Below, one piece after another: positions 53,728 to 62,244 of a DNA stretch of 64,000 nt. Origin of the DNA: Rhizobiaceae bacterium MnEN-MB40S (GTDB lineage Bacteria > Pseudomonadota > Alphaproteobacteria > Rhizobiales > Rhizobiaceae); contig BRLC01000003.1 in assembly GCA_024343425.1 (NCBI GenBank), positions 310,001-374,000 on the forward strand, written 5' to 3'. The stretch's first letter is position 1, and each line of letters starts with the position of its first letter. The position numbers and the translations under genes are program-made. Below the pieces are notes generated by a model, which saw only the letters and a list, made by a program, of their open reading frames with translations, searched no databases and was not told the DNA's origin.

Positions 53728-55884
53728 TTACTCGCCGAGAAGAATTTCGAGCAGAGTTGTCTGACCGCCGCCAGCAGCTTTGCCGCCGCCGACGGAGGCC
53801 GGCGGAAGCCTGCGATTCGTTGATCCCGTCTGTTCGGTCGAAATCCCGGGGGAGGAATCATCCTCTTCCGGCCGCACAGCCGGCGTCGCGACCGAACCGC
53901 CGCCCGACACGCTGTAGCCGACGGGCAGGCGGGCTATTGCGACGCCCTCATGCGCAGCGGTCATGAAACCGCGCCAGGCCTCGGCCGGCATCGTGCCGCC
54001 GGTCACTTTTTTGGTGGGCGTTCCGTCGTCATTGCCGAACCAGACGCCGGTCGTCAGGTTGGCCGTGTAGCCGACAAAGAGCGCGTCGCGGAAGGACTGC
54101 GTCGTCCCGGTCTTGCCGGCGGCGTCGCGCCGCCCGAGCGCCGCCCGGCGACCGGTGCCCTCGCTGACGACGCGCATCAGCATGGAATTCATCATGCCGG
54201 CGACCTGCGGCCGCAGAACCCGCGGCGGATTGTCATAGGTGTTTTCGTAAAGCACCTTGCCCGACGCCGTGCGCACCCGCCTTATGATGTGCGGCGTCGC
54301 CTTGTAGCCGCCATTCATGAAAGGCGCATAGGCGGCCGTCAGTTCGGTGAGCGTCACCTCCGACGTGCCGAGCGCAATCGAGGCGTTGGCTTCCAGTTTG
54401 GACTCGATGCCCATGCGATGCGCCGTCTTGACGACGCGACGCGGCCCCGCCTCCATGACGAGTTGCGCGGCGACGGTGTTCAACGATTTTGTCAGCGCTT
54501 CGGACAAGGTCACCGGACCGCGATACTCGTCGTCATAATTGGACGGCGTCCATTTGCCGATCCTGACCGGCGTATCGTTGCGCACGGTCTCCGGCGTGCG
54601 CCCCATTTCCATGGCGGCGACGTAGACGAACGGCTTGAACGCCGAGCCCGGTTGTCTTCTGGCCGTGGAGGCGCGATTGAACTGGCTCACCGTATAGTCG
54701 AAACCGCCGATCAGGGCGCGGATGGCGCCGGATCCGTCGATCGAAACCAGCGCGCCTTGCGTAACGTTCTTTGCTTCGCCCTCGCGGGCGATCGCTTCCT
54801 GGATGACTGCCTCGCCATGTCGCTGCAGGCGGTGGTCGATGGTGGTGTCGACAATGAGGTCCTGTTCGATCTTGCCGTCGAGGATATTCTCGAGCCGGTC
54901 CATGACCAGGTCGGCGGCATAGTTTTCTGCGCCGCTCCAGTAGCTGCGCGCCCGCGTGGGCGCCTGGGTCATGGCGGTGGTGATTTCGCGGTCGGTGACG
55001 AAATCCTCCTCCCGCATGGCTTCCAGCACGAGCTGGGCGCGGGCTTCGGCGGCGTCCGGGTCACGCGCCGGCGACAGACGCGACGGCGCCTTGAGCAGGC
55101 CGGCGAGCAACGCCGCCTGGGCGAGATTGACGTCGCGCGCGGATTTCTTGAAATAACGCCGCGACGCGGCCTCGACGCCGTAGGCGCCAGAACCGAAATA
55201 GACCCGGTTGAGGTACATTTCGAGAATCTGGTCCTTGGTGAATTTTTGCTCCAGCCAGAAGGCGAGCATGACTTCCTGCGCCTTGCGCTCGATGGTGCGC
55301 TCCGGCGAAAGGAACAGGTTCTTGGCCAGCTGCTGCGTAAGCGTGGAGCCGCCCTGCACCATGCCGCCCGCCATCAGATTGCTGACCATCGCACGGGCGA
55401 GGCCAACCGGATCGATCCCGAAATGCGAATAGAACCGGCGATCCTCGATGGCGATGACGGCCTGGGGAATGTATGGGGACATGCTGGCGAGCGTCACCGC
55501 CTCGCCGCCGGTTGCGCCGCGATTGGCGAGCGTGCCGCCGTCTGTCGAAAGAATCTTGACGTTCGGCGGGCGTTCCGGCACGGCCCATGTGGTCGCGCTC
55601 GGCATCTTTGCAGCGTAGAACGCCATCAGGCCGGCGAGACCGATCGCTCCCCAAAGACCCAGGACGAAACCCCAATAGAGGCCGCGCCGCGCCGCAACCG
55701 CGAGAAACCTGCGCAGCGCGCCGGATCGCCTGGCGCCCACAGACGCCTTTGGCCCGCGTTTCGCGCGCCCGGACTTGCCGGACCGGCCAACCCTGTCCTT
55801 TGCGTCGGCCCTCAGATCGGACTTCCGGCCGGACTTGTCCAGCACGGGATCGATCTTCTTGCGGGTCTTCTTGTTTCTGGCCAT
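53728..55884 (-). CDS. Class A penicillin-binding protein (PBP1A family, bifunctional)
   Basis: A 718-aa inner-membrane peptidoglycan synthase. It has a long basic, disordered cytoplasmic tail (1-60), a TM helix (~70-92), a GT51 glycosyltransferase with catalytic Glu147 in AIEDRRFYSHFGID and GGSTLTQQLAKNL, and a transpeptidase with S414-x-x-K417 (GSAFKPF), SLN at 467 and KTGTT at 591. The shorter length (no OB domain insertion) resembles the smaller rhizobial PBP1a/PbpC-like enzymes. A CtrA-like box lies 48 bp upstream of its start. Confidence 0.94.
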   Translation of the reverse strand: MARNKKTRKKIDPVLDKSGRKSDLRADAKDRVGRSGKSGRAKRGPKASVGARRSGALRRFLAVAARRGLYWGFVLGLWGAIGLAGLMAFYAAKMPSATTWAVPERPPNVKILSTDGGTLANRGATGGEAVTLASMSPYIPQAVIAIEDRRFYSHFGIDPVGLARAMVSNLMAGGMVQGGSTLTQQLAKNLFLSPERTIERKAQEVMLAFWLEQKFTKDQILEMYLNRVYFGSGAYGVEAASRRYFKKSARDVNLAQAALLAGLLKAPSRLSPARDPDAAEARAQLVLEAMREEDFVTDREITTAMTQAPTRARSYWSGAENYAADLVMDRLENILDGKIEQDLIVDTTIDHRLQRHGEAVIQEAIAREGEAKNVTQGALVSIDGSGAIRALIGGFDYTVSQFNRASTARRQPGSAFKPFVYVAAMEMGRTPETVRNDTPVRIGKWTPSNYDDEYRGPVTLSEALTKSLNTVAAQLVMEAGPRRVVKTAHRMGIESKLEANASIALGTSEVTLTELTAAYAPFMNGGYKATPHIIRRVRTASGKVLYENTYDNPPRVLRPQVAGMMNSMLMRVVSEGTGRRAALGRRDAAGKTGTTQSFRDALFVGYTANLTTGVWFGNDDGTPTKKVTGGTMPAEAWRGFMTAAHEGVAIARLPVGYSVSGGGSVATPAVRPEEDDSSPGISTEQTGSTNRRLPPASVGGGKAAGGGQTTLLEILLGE

Positions 55885-55931
55885 GAATCCATCAAGGTTT
55901 TTGCGGTGCAGTGGACCCTAATTGCGGTTTT

Positions 55932-55946
55932 TTAAGGCGTCGTTAA
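55932..55946. promoter_or_regulatory. CtrA-like box TTAA-N7-TTAA
   Basis: TTAAGGCGTCGTTAA matches the CtrA consensus TTAA-N7-TTAA exactly. It lies between the divergent PBP and acyltransferase genes, 48 bp from the first and about 100 bp from the second. Additional TTAAC half-sites occur at 55983 and 56008. CtrA controls envelope and division genes in alphaproteobacteria; binding here is predicted only. Confidence 0.5.
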
Positions 55947-56043
55947 TCCTGACGACTGGCAGGCTTGCCGCACGCCATTATCTTAACGCTCTGTCATTGC
56001 GTCGGAGTTAACAGTTGAGCGACGCGAAGGAGGCGACTGTCGG

Positions 56044-57132
56044 ATGCGCATGACAGACGGACTTTCCCCGAAGGAAAGGACCGGAGAACCCTATATTCAC
56101 CTGGAGACCGGCAGGGTCGGATGGGTCGACTACCTGAAAGGGTTCTCGATCCTTCTGGTCGTGATGATGCATTCCGTGCTCGGCGTCGAGGAAGCGATGG
56201 GGTCGGAGGGATGGATGCATGTGTTCGTGCAGACGGCGCAGCCATTCCGCATGCCTGCCTTTTTCATGGTCGCCGGACTATTCCTGATGCGCTCGATTGA
56301 CCGGCCGCTCGACCGGTATATCGATTCGAAGGTCGTCCACTTCGTCTATTTCTACCTGCTGTGGCTAACGATCCAGTTTGTGTTCAAGGCGCCCGGCATG
56401 GCGATGGACGGCGGATTGGCGGCGCCGCTGATCGCCTGGCTGACGGCGCTTGTCCAGCCGTTCGGCACATTGTGGTTCATCTATATTCTGCCGATCTTCT
56501 TCCTCGTGACGCGAGCTCTGCGCCGATTGCCGGCGGCGGCCGTCGCGATCGCCGCCTTTATCCTGCAGATGCTTCCGATCCATACCGGCGTCGTCGTGAT
56601 CGACGAATTCGCAAGCTACTATGTCTGGTTCTTTGTCGGATACGCGTATTGCGACCACATCTTCCGGCTCGCCGATCTCATGAGAACGCGTCTGCCCGCT
56701 TCGCTCGCCTTCAGCGCGATTGCTCTCGCCGCAATCTGGCTTTTCACCGAATGGACGCCGGGGAACGGCGCCGCGGCGTCGCAGTGGCCGGGCGTATCCT
56801 TCGCGGTTGGTCTTACAGGCGCGGCGGCTCTGATCGCAATTTGCGCAGCGCTCGACCGTTACCGCCTGGCGCGCGCAATCCGCTGGTGCGGCGCGCATTC
56901 GATCGTCATCTATCTGGCGTTCTTCCTGCCGATGGCGGCAAGCCGGGTCATTCTCGTCAAATCCGGACTGATCGACAACGTGGGCGCCGTGTCCTTGCTG
57001 GTCTGGATCGCGGCGGTCGTCGGCCCGGCCGTCCTGTTCCTGCTGGTCGAGACCACAGGTTACGGCCGTTTCCTGTTCGAGCGGCCCGGCTGGGCGCGGC
57101 TCAAGCCTTCGGCGCTGCAAGCGCGTCCATGA
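56044..57132 (+). CDS. Acyltransferase-3 family membrane protein
   Basis: 362 aa with about ten membrane segments. It carries the acyltransferase_3 N-terminal motif (WVDYLKGFSILLVVMMHS with the catalytic-type His, and FRMPAFFMVAGLF). Members O-acylate or succinylate surface glycans, LPS or periplasmic glucans; the acceptor is unknown. ATG at 56044 has a second in-frame ATG at 56050. Its last 32 bp overlap the end of the convergent M20 gene. Confidence 0.88.
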   Translation: MRMTDGLSPKERTGEPYIHLETGRVGWVDYLKGFSILLVVMMHSVLGVEEAMGSEGWMHVFVQTAQPFRMPAFFMVAGLFLMRSIDRPLDRYIDSKVVHFVYFYLLWLTIQFVFKAPGMAMDGGLAAPLIAWLTALVQPFGTLWFIYILPIFFLVTRALRRLPAAAVAIAAFILQMLPIHTGVVVIDEFASYYVWFFVGYAYCDHIFRLADLMRTRLPASLAFSAIALAAIWLFTEWTPGNGAAASQWPGVSFAVGLTGAAALIAICAALDRYRLARAIRWCGAHSIVIYLAFFLPMAASRVILVKSGLIDNVGAVSLLVWIAAVVGPAVLFLLVETTGYGRFLFERPGWARLKPSALQARP

Positions 57133-58498
57133 TGCGGATCCAGGACCGGATGCCCTTGTGGAAGGATTTCACGTCGTATTTTTCATTCGGCGAATGGATG
57201 CAATCGTCCTCCAGCGCGAAACCGACCAGAAGCGACTGCATGCCGAGCATCGACTGGAAAAAGCCGACGACGGGAATGGAGCCGCCCATGCCGACGAAGG
57301 CGGCGGGTTTACCCCATTCCTCGGTCAAGGCCTTGCCGGCGCTCGCCAGTTCGTCTGACTCGTAGGGCAGATGAATGGCGCCCGACGTTCCGTGGGCCTT
57401 GAATTCGACGGAGCAGTCTTCCGGTATGCGGGAGGAGACGAATTCCCGGAAGGCGGCGCGCACGGCATGCGGATCCTGTTCGCCGACCAGACGGAACGAG
57501 ATCTTCGCCGAGGCTTCCGCCGGAATAACCGTCTTGAAGCCGGGTGCCGTGTAGCCGCCCCAGACGCCGTTGATCTCGGCGGTCGGCCGGGCCCAGGTGA
57601 GCTCCAGCACCGAGCGGCCTTCTTCACCGGACGGTTTGGAAAGGCCCACCTCGCTCAGGAAGGACTCCGCCGAGCGCCCAAGGCCGTCCCACATCGCCTT
57701 GATATCGTCCGGGGTTTCGCTGACGCCGTCATAGAAGCCGGGAATCGTCACCCGGCCGGTCTCGTCGTGCATCTCGCCGAGAATGCCGGTCAGAATATGG
57801 ATGGGATTGGCGGCCGCGCCGCCATAGTGGCCGGAATGCAGATCGCGGCTCGCCGCATGGATCGTGATCTCCTCGCCGGTGAGGCCGCGCAGGCTGACGG
57901 AAATCGCCGGCGTCTCCGCGTCCCACATGCCGGTGTCGCAGACGAGCGCCAGATCCGCCTTCAATTCGTCGCTGTTGGCCTCAAGAAACGGAATGAGCGA
58001 CGGCGATCCGCTTTCCTCCTCGCCCTCGAACAGTATGGAGACGTTCAGCGGCAGGTCGCCGCGCGTCTCTTTCCAGGCGCGGCAGGCCTCGACAAAGGTC
58101 AGAAGCTGGCCCTTGTCGTCGCTGGTTCCGCGACCGGTGATGATCTTGCGGCCGTCCGGCGTTTCCGAAAAGGTCGGCTCGAACGGATCGGTGCTCCACA
58201 GTTCGAGCGGGTCGATGGGCTGCACGTCGTAGTGGCCGTAAAACAGCACATGCGGCGCCGCGGCGGCGGCGCCGGCATGATGGGCGACGACCATCGGGTG
58301 GCCGTCGGTCTTTCTCACGGAAGCCTCGAACCCGATTTCCGACAGGCTTTCGACCAGCCATTCCGCGGCCTTTTCGCAATCGCCGGCGTGGGACTTGTCG
58401 GTCGAAATGGAGGGAATGCGAACCAGGTCCATCAGGCGCCCGAGGCTCGCCTCCAGACTTGCGTCGGCTGCTGAGAGAACGTCTTCTAGATCGGCCAT
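57101..58498 (-). CDS. M20 family dipeptidase / metallopeptidase
   Basis: A 465-aa two-zinc exopeptidase. It has the zinc ligand His in VLFYGHYDVQPID, bridging Asp and Glu in GRGTSDDKGQLLTF and LFEGEEESGSPSL, ligand Asp in VCDTGMW, and a dimerisation lid domain (residues ~200-330). The closest relatives are bacterial carnosinase/CNDP-like M20 peptidases. ATG at 58498 is preceded by AAGGAG (spacing 11). It ends inside the 3' end of the convergent acyltransferase gene. Confidence 0.93.
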   Translation of the reverse strand: MADLEDVLSAADASLEASLGRLMDLVRIPSISTDKSHAGDCEKAAEWLVESLSEIGFEASVRKTDGHPMVVAHHAGAAAAAPHVLFYGHYDVQPIDPLELWSTDPFEPTFSETPDGRKIITGRGTSDDKGQLLTFVEACRAWKETRGDLPLNVSILFEGEEESGSPSLIPFLEANSDELKADLALVCDTGMWDAETPAISVSLRGLTGEEITIHAASRDLHSGHYGGAAANPIHILTGILGEMHDETGRVTIPGFYDGVSETPDDIKAMWDGLGRSAESFLSEVGLSKPSGEEGRSVLELTWARPTAEINGVWGGYTAPGFKTVIPAEASAKISFRLVGEQDPHAVRAAFREFVSSRIPEDCSVEFKAHGTSGAIHLPYESDELASAGKALTEEWGKPAAFVGMGGSIPVVGFFQSMLGMQSLLVGFALEDDCIHSPNEKYDVKSFHKGIRSWIRIMDALAAPKA

Positions 58499-58588
58499 GG
58501 CTGCTATGCTCCTTTGAATCGGCGGGACCATAGGCCTTGCCGGTCGACGAACACAAGCGGCAATGATCGCATTTTCCGTGAGGCGGAT

Positions 58589-58740
58589 AAAAAAGTGCCA
58601 CCGTGACTGGAGGGGGATGTCACGGTGGCGTTGGGGATGCAGGCGGCGACCCGGAGAGGGGGGATGAGGTCACCGCCCTATGTCTGACGCGGCGGGGGAC
58701 ATGCCTCTCGCCAGACATCGGCATTATCTAATTGCCGGTT
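58589..58740 (-). ncRNA. Predicted trans-acting small RNA with three C-rich anti-Shine-Dalgarno hairpins
   Basis: On the minus strand three consecutive stem-loops: stem 1 (plus coordinates 58680-58718, 10 bp with one wobble, loop containing GTCCCCCG), stem 2 (58642-58677, 10 bp with one wobble, loop CATCCCCCCTCTCC), and stem 3 (58597-58629, perfect 11 bp, loop ATCCCCCTCCA), the last followed by ACTTTTTTAT, a Rho-independent terminator. All three loops can pair with GGAGG-type ribosome binding sites. The layout is that of the alphaproteobacterial cuckoo/alpha-r14/CcsR-type sRNAs. A CTTGAA box (58769-58774) with an AT-rich -10 region lies upstream. The 5' end is approximate. Confidence 0.7.
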
Positions 58741-59292
58741 CCTGATATTTGTGGAGACGAATGTGGCAATTCAAGGACACAATTGCCGCCGCAGGCCCGC
58801 AGGAACGCTCGCGACAGCGATTTCAACGCTGTCGCGATCACGCGAATCCCGGGCGGTGGTCCGAAACTGAATATCCAGGCTTGATAGAAACTATCTGCAG
58901 GATGAATACTTACCTGTTTCGGTCCGGAATTGGCAATGTGACAAGTTGTCATTAGAATCAAGGGGTAAGCCGCATCATCACCCGAACGGGTGAGCGCGGC
59001 GAAGATTTTGGCGCAACTCGAAAGCGAGGAACCGGCCGTTTTGGCGCGGTTCAGCAACCCTGACGACAACCGACCCGAACCGATCAAAAAAATATTTTTG
59101 AAATCCGAGTTGGCAGCACGGGATTCCTGCATCGAACTGTCAAATGAGTTGGGAAAATCGGCCGCCGCGCCTGATTCTTAGCCGCTTTTTGCACGACCCT
59201 CAGCGGCGCGCGCGCTCCTGTTGAAAGATTTGAACCTTGCGGGCGAACCAACGGCATGGACGCGGTATCGCGGCTGGGGTATCCATTCCGCC
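58741..59292. other. Intergenic region between the small RNA and polA
   Basis: About 550 bp without a gene that I can support. It holds the upstream region of the small RNA, a perfect 11-bp hairpin (58809-58837), and AAAAATATTTTT (near 59087-59098), a 12-bp AT palindrome that may mark the polA promoter. A 63-codon GTG frame at 58990-59181 has no ribosome binding site. Confidence 0.6.
58809..58837. repeat. Perfect 11-bp inverted repeat
   Basis: TCGCGACAGCG / CGCTGTCGCGA with a 7-nt loop (ATTTCAA). No T-run follows on either strand, so it is not a simple terminator. It could be a dispersed palindromic element, an RNA hairpin or an operator. Confidence 0.6.
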
Positions 59293-62244
59293 ATGAACAA
59301 GAATGATCATCTCTTCCTGGTCGACGGGTCTGGCTACATTTTCCGGGCCTTCCACGCCCTGCCCCCTTTGACCCGCAAATCCGACGGCCTGCCGGTGGGC
59401 GCCGTCGCCGGCTTCTGCAACATGCTGTGGAAGCTACTCGCCGACGCGCGGGACACGTCCGTCGGGGTGACGCCTACCCATCTGGCGGTGATCTTCGACT
59501 ATTCCTCCAAGACCTTCCGCAAGGAACTCTATCCCGACTACAAGGCCAACCGGTCGGAGCCGCCGGAAGACCTTATTCCGCAGTTCGGCCTGATTCGCGA
59601 GGCGACCAAGGCCTTCGACCTGCCCTGCATCGAGCTGGAAGGCTTCGAGGCCGACGATTTGATCGCCACCTATGCGCGGCTCGCCGAGGAAGCCGGCGCC
59701 GACACGACGATCATCTCGTCCGACAAGGACCTGATGCAGCTCGTGACCCCGCATGTGTCGATGTATGACAGCATGAAAGACCGGCAGATCGGCCGCGACG
59801 AGGTCATCGAGAAATGGGGCGTTCCGCCGGAAAAGATGATCGACCTGCAGTCCCTGACCGGCGATTCCACCGACAATGTGCCGGGCGTGCCGGGAATCGG
59901 GCCGAAAACGGCGGCTCAGCTTCTGGAAGAATACGGCGATCTCGACACGCTGCTCGCGCGGGCGGAAGAGATCAGGCAGAACAAGCGGCGCGAGAACATC
60001 ATCGCATTCGCCGACCAGGCGCGCCTGTCGCGCGAGCTTGTGACGCTCAAGACCGACACGCCGGTGGAGGACGATCTGGACAGTTTCAAACTGGAGCCGC
60101 AGAACGGCCCGAAACTGATCGCGTTCCTGAAGGCCATGGAATTCACGACGCTGACACGCCGCGTTGCGGAGGCGACCGGCGCCGAAGTCTCGGAGATCGA
60201 TCCGGCCACCGTCGACGTCGCGTGGGGCGCCGCGGCGCGCGGACCGGATCTCGACAAGGGCGACGCCGCAACGCCGGAGGCCACGACCGCCAGCGACTCG
60301 GAAGAAGGACAATGGACGCCGGCGGCGCTCGCCAAGGCGCGGGCCGAAGAGGCCGCCAGCGCCAGGATCGATCATTCCTCCTATCTGTGTCTGCGCGACG
60401 TCGAGGCGCTGGACGCCTTCATCGCCGCTGCCCGGGAAACCGGCGTGGTCGCCTTCGACACGGAAACGACCTCGCTCGATCCGATGCAGGCCGAACTGGT
60501 CGGCTTTTCGCTCGCCTACCAACCGCAGGACGGCAAGGCGGCGGCGAGCGGGCCGATCCAGGCCGCCTATACGCCGCTGATCCATAAGGCGGGCGCCGAC
60601 GACCTGCTGGGCGGCGGTCTGGTGGAAAACCAGATCCCGGTCGATGAAGCGCTGGCGCGGCTGAAAACGCTGCTCGAAGACGCCTCCGTCCTCAAGATCG
60701 CGCAGAACATGAAATATGACTGGCTGATCATGAAGCGCCACGGCGTCGAAATTACAAGCTTCGACGACACGATGCTGATCTCCTACGCCATTGACGCCGG
60801 CGTCGGCGGCCAGGGCATGGATGCGCTGTCGGAACGCTGGCTTGGCCACAAGCCAATTCCATACAAGGAAGTCGCCGGAAGCGGGCGCTCCGCCGTCACC
60901 TTCGATTTCGTCGATATCGACAAGGCGACGGCCTACGCCGCCGAGGACGCCGACGTCACGCTCCGGCTCTGGCAGGCGCTGAAACCGCGTCTTGCGGCCG
61001 ACGGCCTGGTCAGCGTGTACGAACGGCTGGAGCGCCCGATGGTGGCGACGCTGGCCGCCATGGAGATGCGCGGCGTCAGCGTCGACCGGCAGATCCTGTC
61101 GCGGTTGTCGGGCGATTTCGCGCAAGGCGCCGCCGCCCTCGAGGACGAGATCCAGACGCTTGCCGGCGAAAAGTTCAACGTCGGATCGCCGCGCCAGCTC
61201 GGCGAGATCCTGTTCGGCAAGATGGGGCTTCCGGGCGGCACGAAAACCCGCTCCGGCCAGTGGTCGACCACGGCGCAGAAGCTCGAGGAACTGGCGGCCG
61301 AAGGGCTCGAACTTCCCGGCAAGATCGTTGAATGGCGCCAGCTCACAAAGCTGAAATCCACCTATACGGACGCGCTTCCGGGCTTCATCAACCCGGAGAC
61401 CGACCGGGTGCACACATCCTATGCGCTCGCCTCGACGACGACCGGCCGGCTTTCATCGTCCGAACCAAACCTGCAGAACATTCCGGTGCGCACGGCCGAG
61501 GGCCGCAAGATCCGCACAGCCTTCGTTTCGCAGCCGGGCTACAAACTGGTTTCGGCCGACTATTCGCAGATCGAATTGCGGGTGCTCGCCCATGTCGCCG
61601 ACATCGAGGCGCTGAAAAAGGCGTTCGCAGAGGGTCTGGACATTCACGCCATGACCGCGTCGGAAATGTTCGGCGTGCCGGTCAAGGACATGCCGCCGGA
61701 AATCCGCCGTCGCGCCAAGGCGATCAATTTCGGCATCATCTACGGCATTTCCGCCTTCGGTCTCGCCAACCAGCTCTCAATTCCCCGTTCGGAGGCGAGC
61801 GAATACATCAAGACCTATTTCGAACGCTTTCCGGGCATCCGCGACTATATGGAGTCGACCAAGGCGTTCGCCCGCGAGCACGGCTATGTGGAGACGATTT
61901 TCGGCCGGCGGGCCCACTATCCGGAGATCAGGTCGTCCAATCCGCAGGTCCGGTCGTTCAACGAGCGCGCCGCCATCAACGCGCCGATCCAGGGCTCGGC
62001 CGCCGATATCATCCGGCGCGCGATGATCCGCATGGACGCGGCGCTGGACGAGGCGAAGCTGACGGGAAGCATGCTTTTGCAGGTGCACGACGAACTGATC
62101 TTCGAGGCGCCGGACGACGAGGTCGACGCAACGATCAGCGTGGCGACCGACATCATGGAGAACGCAGCGATGCCTGCGGTGGCGATGAAGGTTCCGCTGA
62201 AGGTCGACGCCCGCGCCGCCTCGAACTGGGACGAGGCGCATTAG
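59293..62244 (+). CDS. polA: DNA polymerase I
   Basis: A 983-aa repair/replication polymerase with all three domains. The 5'-3' exonuclease (1-~300; FLVDGSGYIFRAFHA, DYKANR, EADDLIATYA), the proofreading 3'-5' exonuclease with intact VAFDTETTSLDP (~near residue 395), and the polymerase (DYSQIELRVLAH, RRRAKAINFGIIYGIS, LLQVHDELIFEAP). ATG at 59293 chosen by homology (MNKNDHLFLVDGSG); the frame is open to 59221. Convergent with the ABC permease gene, overlapping it by 4 bp. Confidence 0.98.
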   Translation: MNKNDHLFLVDGSGYIFRAFHALPPLTRKSDGLPVGAVAGFCNMLWKLLADARDTSVGVTPTHLAVIFDYSSKTFRKELYPDYKANRSEPPEDLIPQFGLIREATKAFDLPCIELEGFEADDLIATYARLAEEAGADTTIISSDKDLMQLVTPHVSMYDSMKDRQIGRDEVIEKWGVPPEKMIDLQSLTGDSTDNVPGVPGIGPKTAAQLLEEYGDLDTLLARAEEIRQNKRRENIIAFADQARLSRELVTLKTDTPVEDDLDSFKLEPQNGPKLIAFLKAMEFTTLTRRVAEATGAEVSEIDPATVDVAWGAAARGPDLDKGDAATPEATTASDSEEGQWTPAALAKARAEEAASARIDHSSYLCLRDVEALDAFIAAARETGVVAFDTETTSLDPMQAELVGFSLAYQPQDGKAAASGPIQAAYTPLIHKAGADDLLGGGLVENQIPVDEALARLKTLLEDASVLKIAQNMKYDWLIMKRHGVEITSFDDTMLISYAIDAGVGGQGMDALSERWLGHKPIPYKEVAGSGRSAVTFDFVDIDKATAYAAEDADVTLRLWQALKPRLAADGLVSVYERLERPMVATLAAMEMRGVSVDRQILSRLSGDFAQGAAALEDEIQTLAGEKFNVGSPRQLGEILFGKMGLPGGTKTRSGQWSTTAQKLEELAAEGLELPGKIVEWRQLTKLKSTYTDALPGFINPETDRVHTSYALASTTTGRLSSSEPNLQNIPVRTAEGRKIRTAFVSQPGYKLVSADYSQIELRVLAHVADIEALKKAFAEGLDIHAMTASEMFGVPVKDMPPEIRRRAKAINFGIIYGISAFGLANQLSIPRSEASEYIKTYFERFPGIRDYMESTKAFAREHGYVETIFGRRAHYPEIRSSNPQVRSFNERAAINAPIQGSAADIIRRAMIRMDAALDEAKLTGSMLLQVHDELIFEAPDDEVDATISVATDIMENAAMPAVAMKVPLKVDARAASNWDEAH

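Noticed and set aside
53950-55935. A 661-codon plus-strand open frame opposite the penicillin-binding protein
   Set aside because: Antisense shadow; the minus-strand frame has all PBP motifs.
58990-59181. 63-codon GTG frame between the small RNA and polA
   Set aside because: No Shine-Dalgarno sequence, no recognisable domain, and composition like non-coding DNA.
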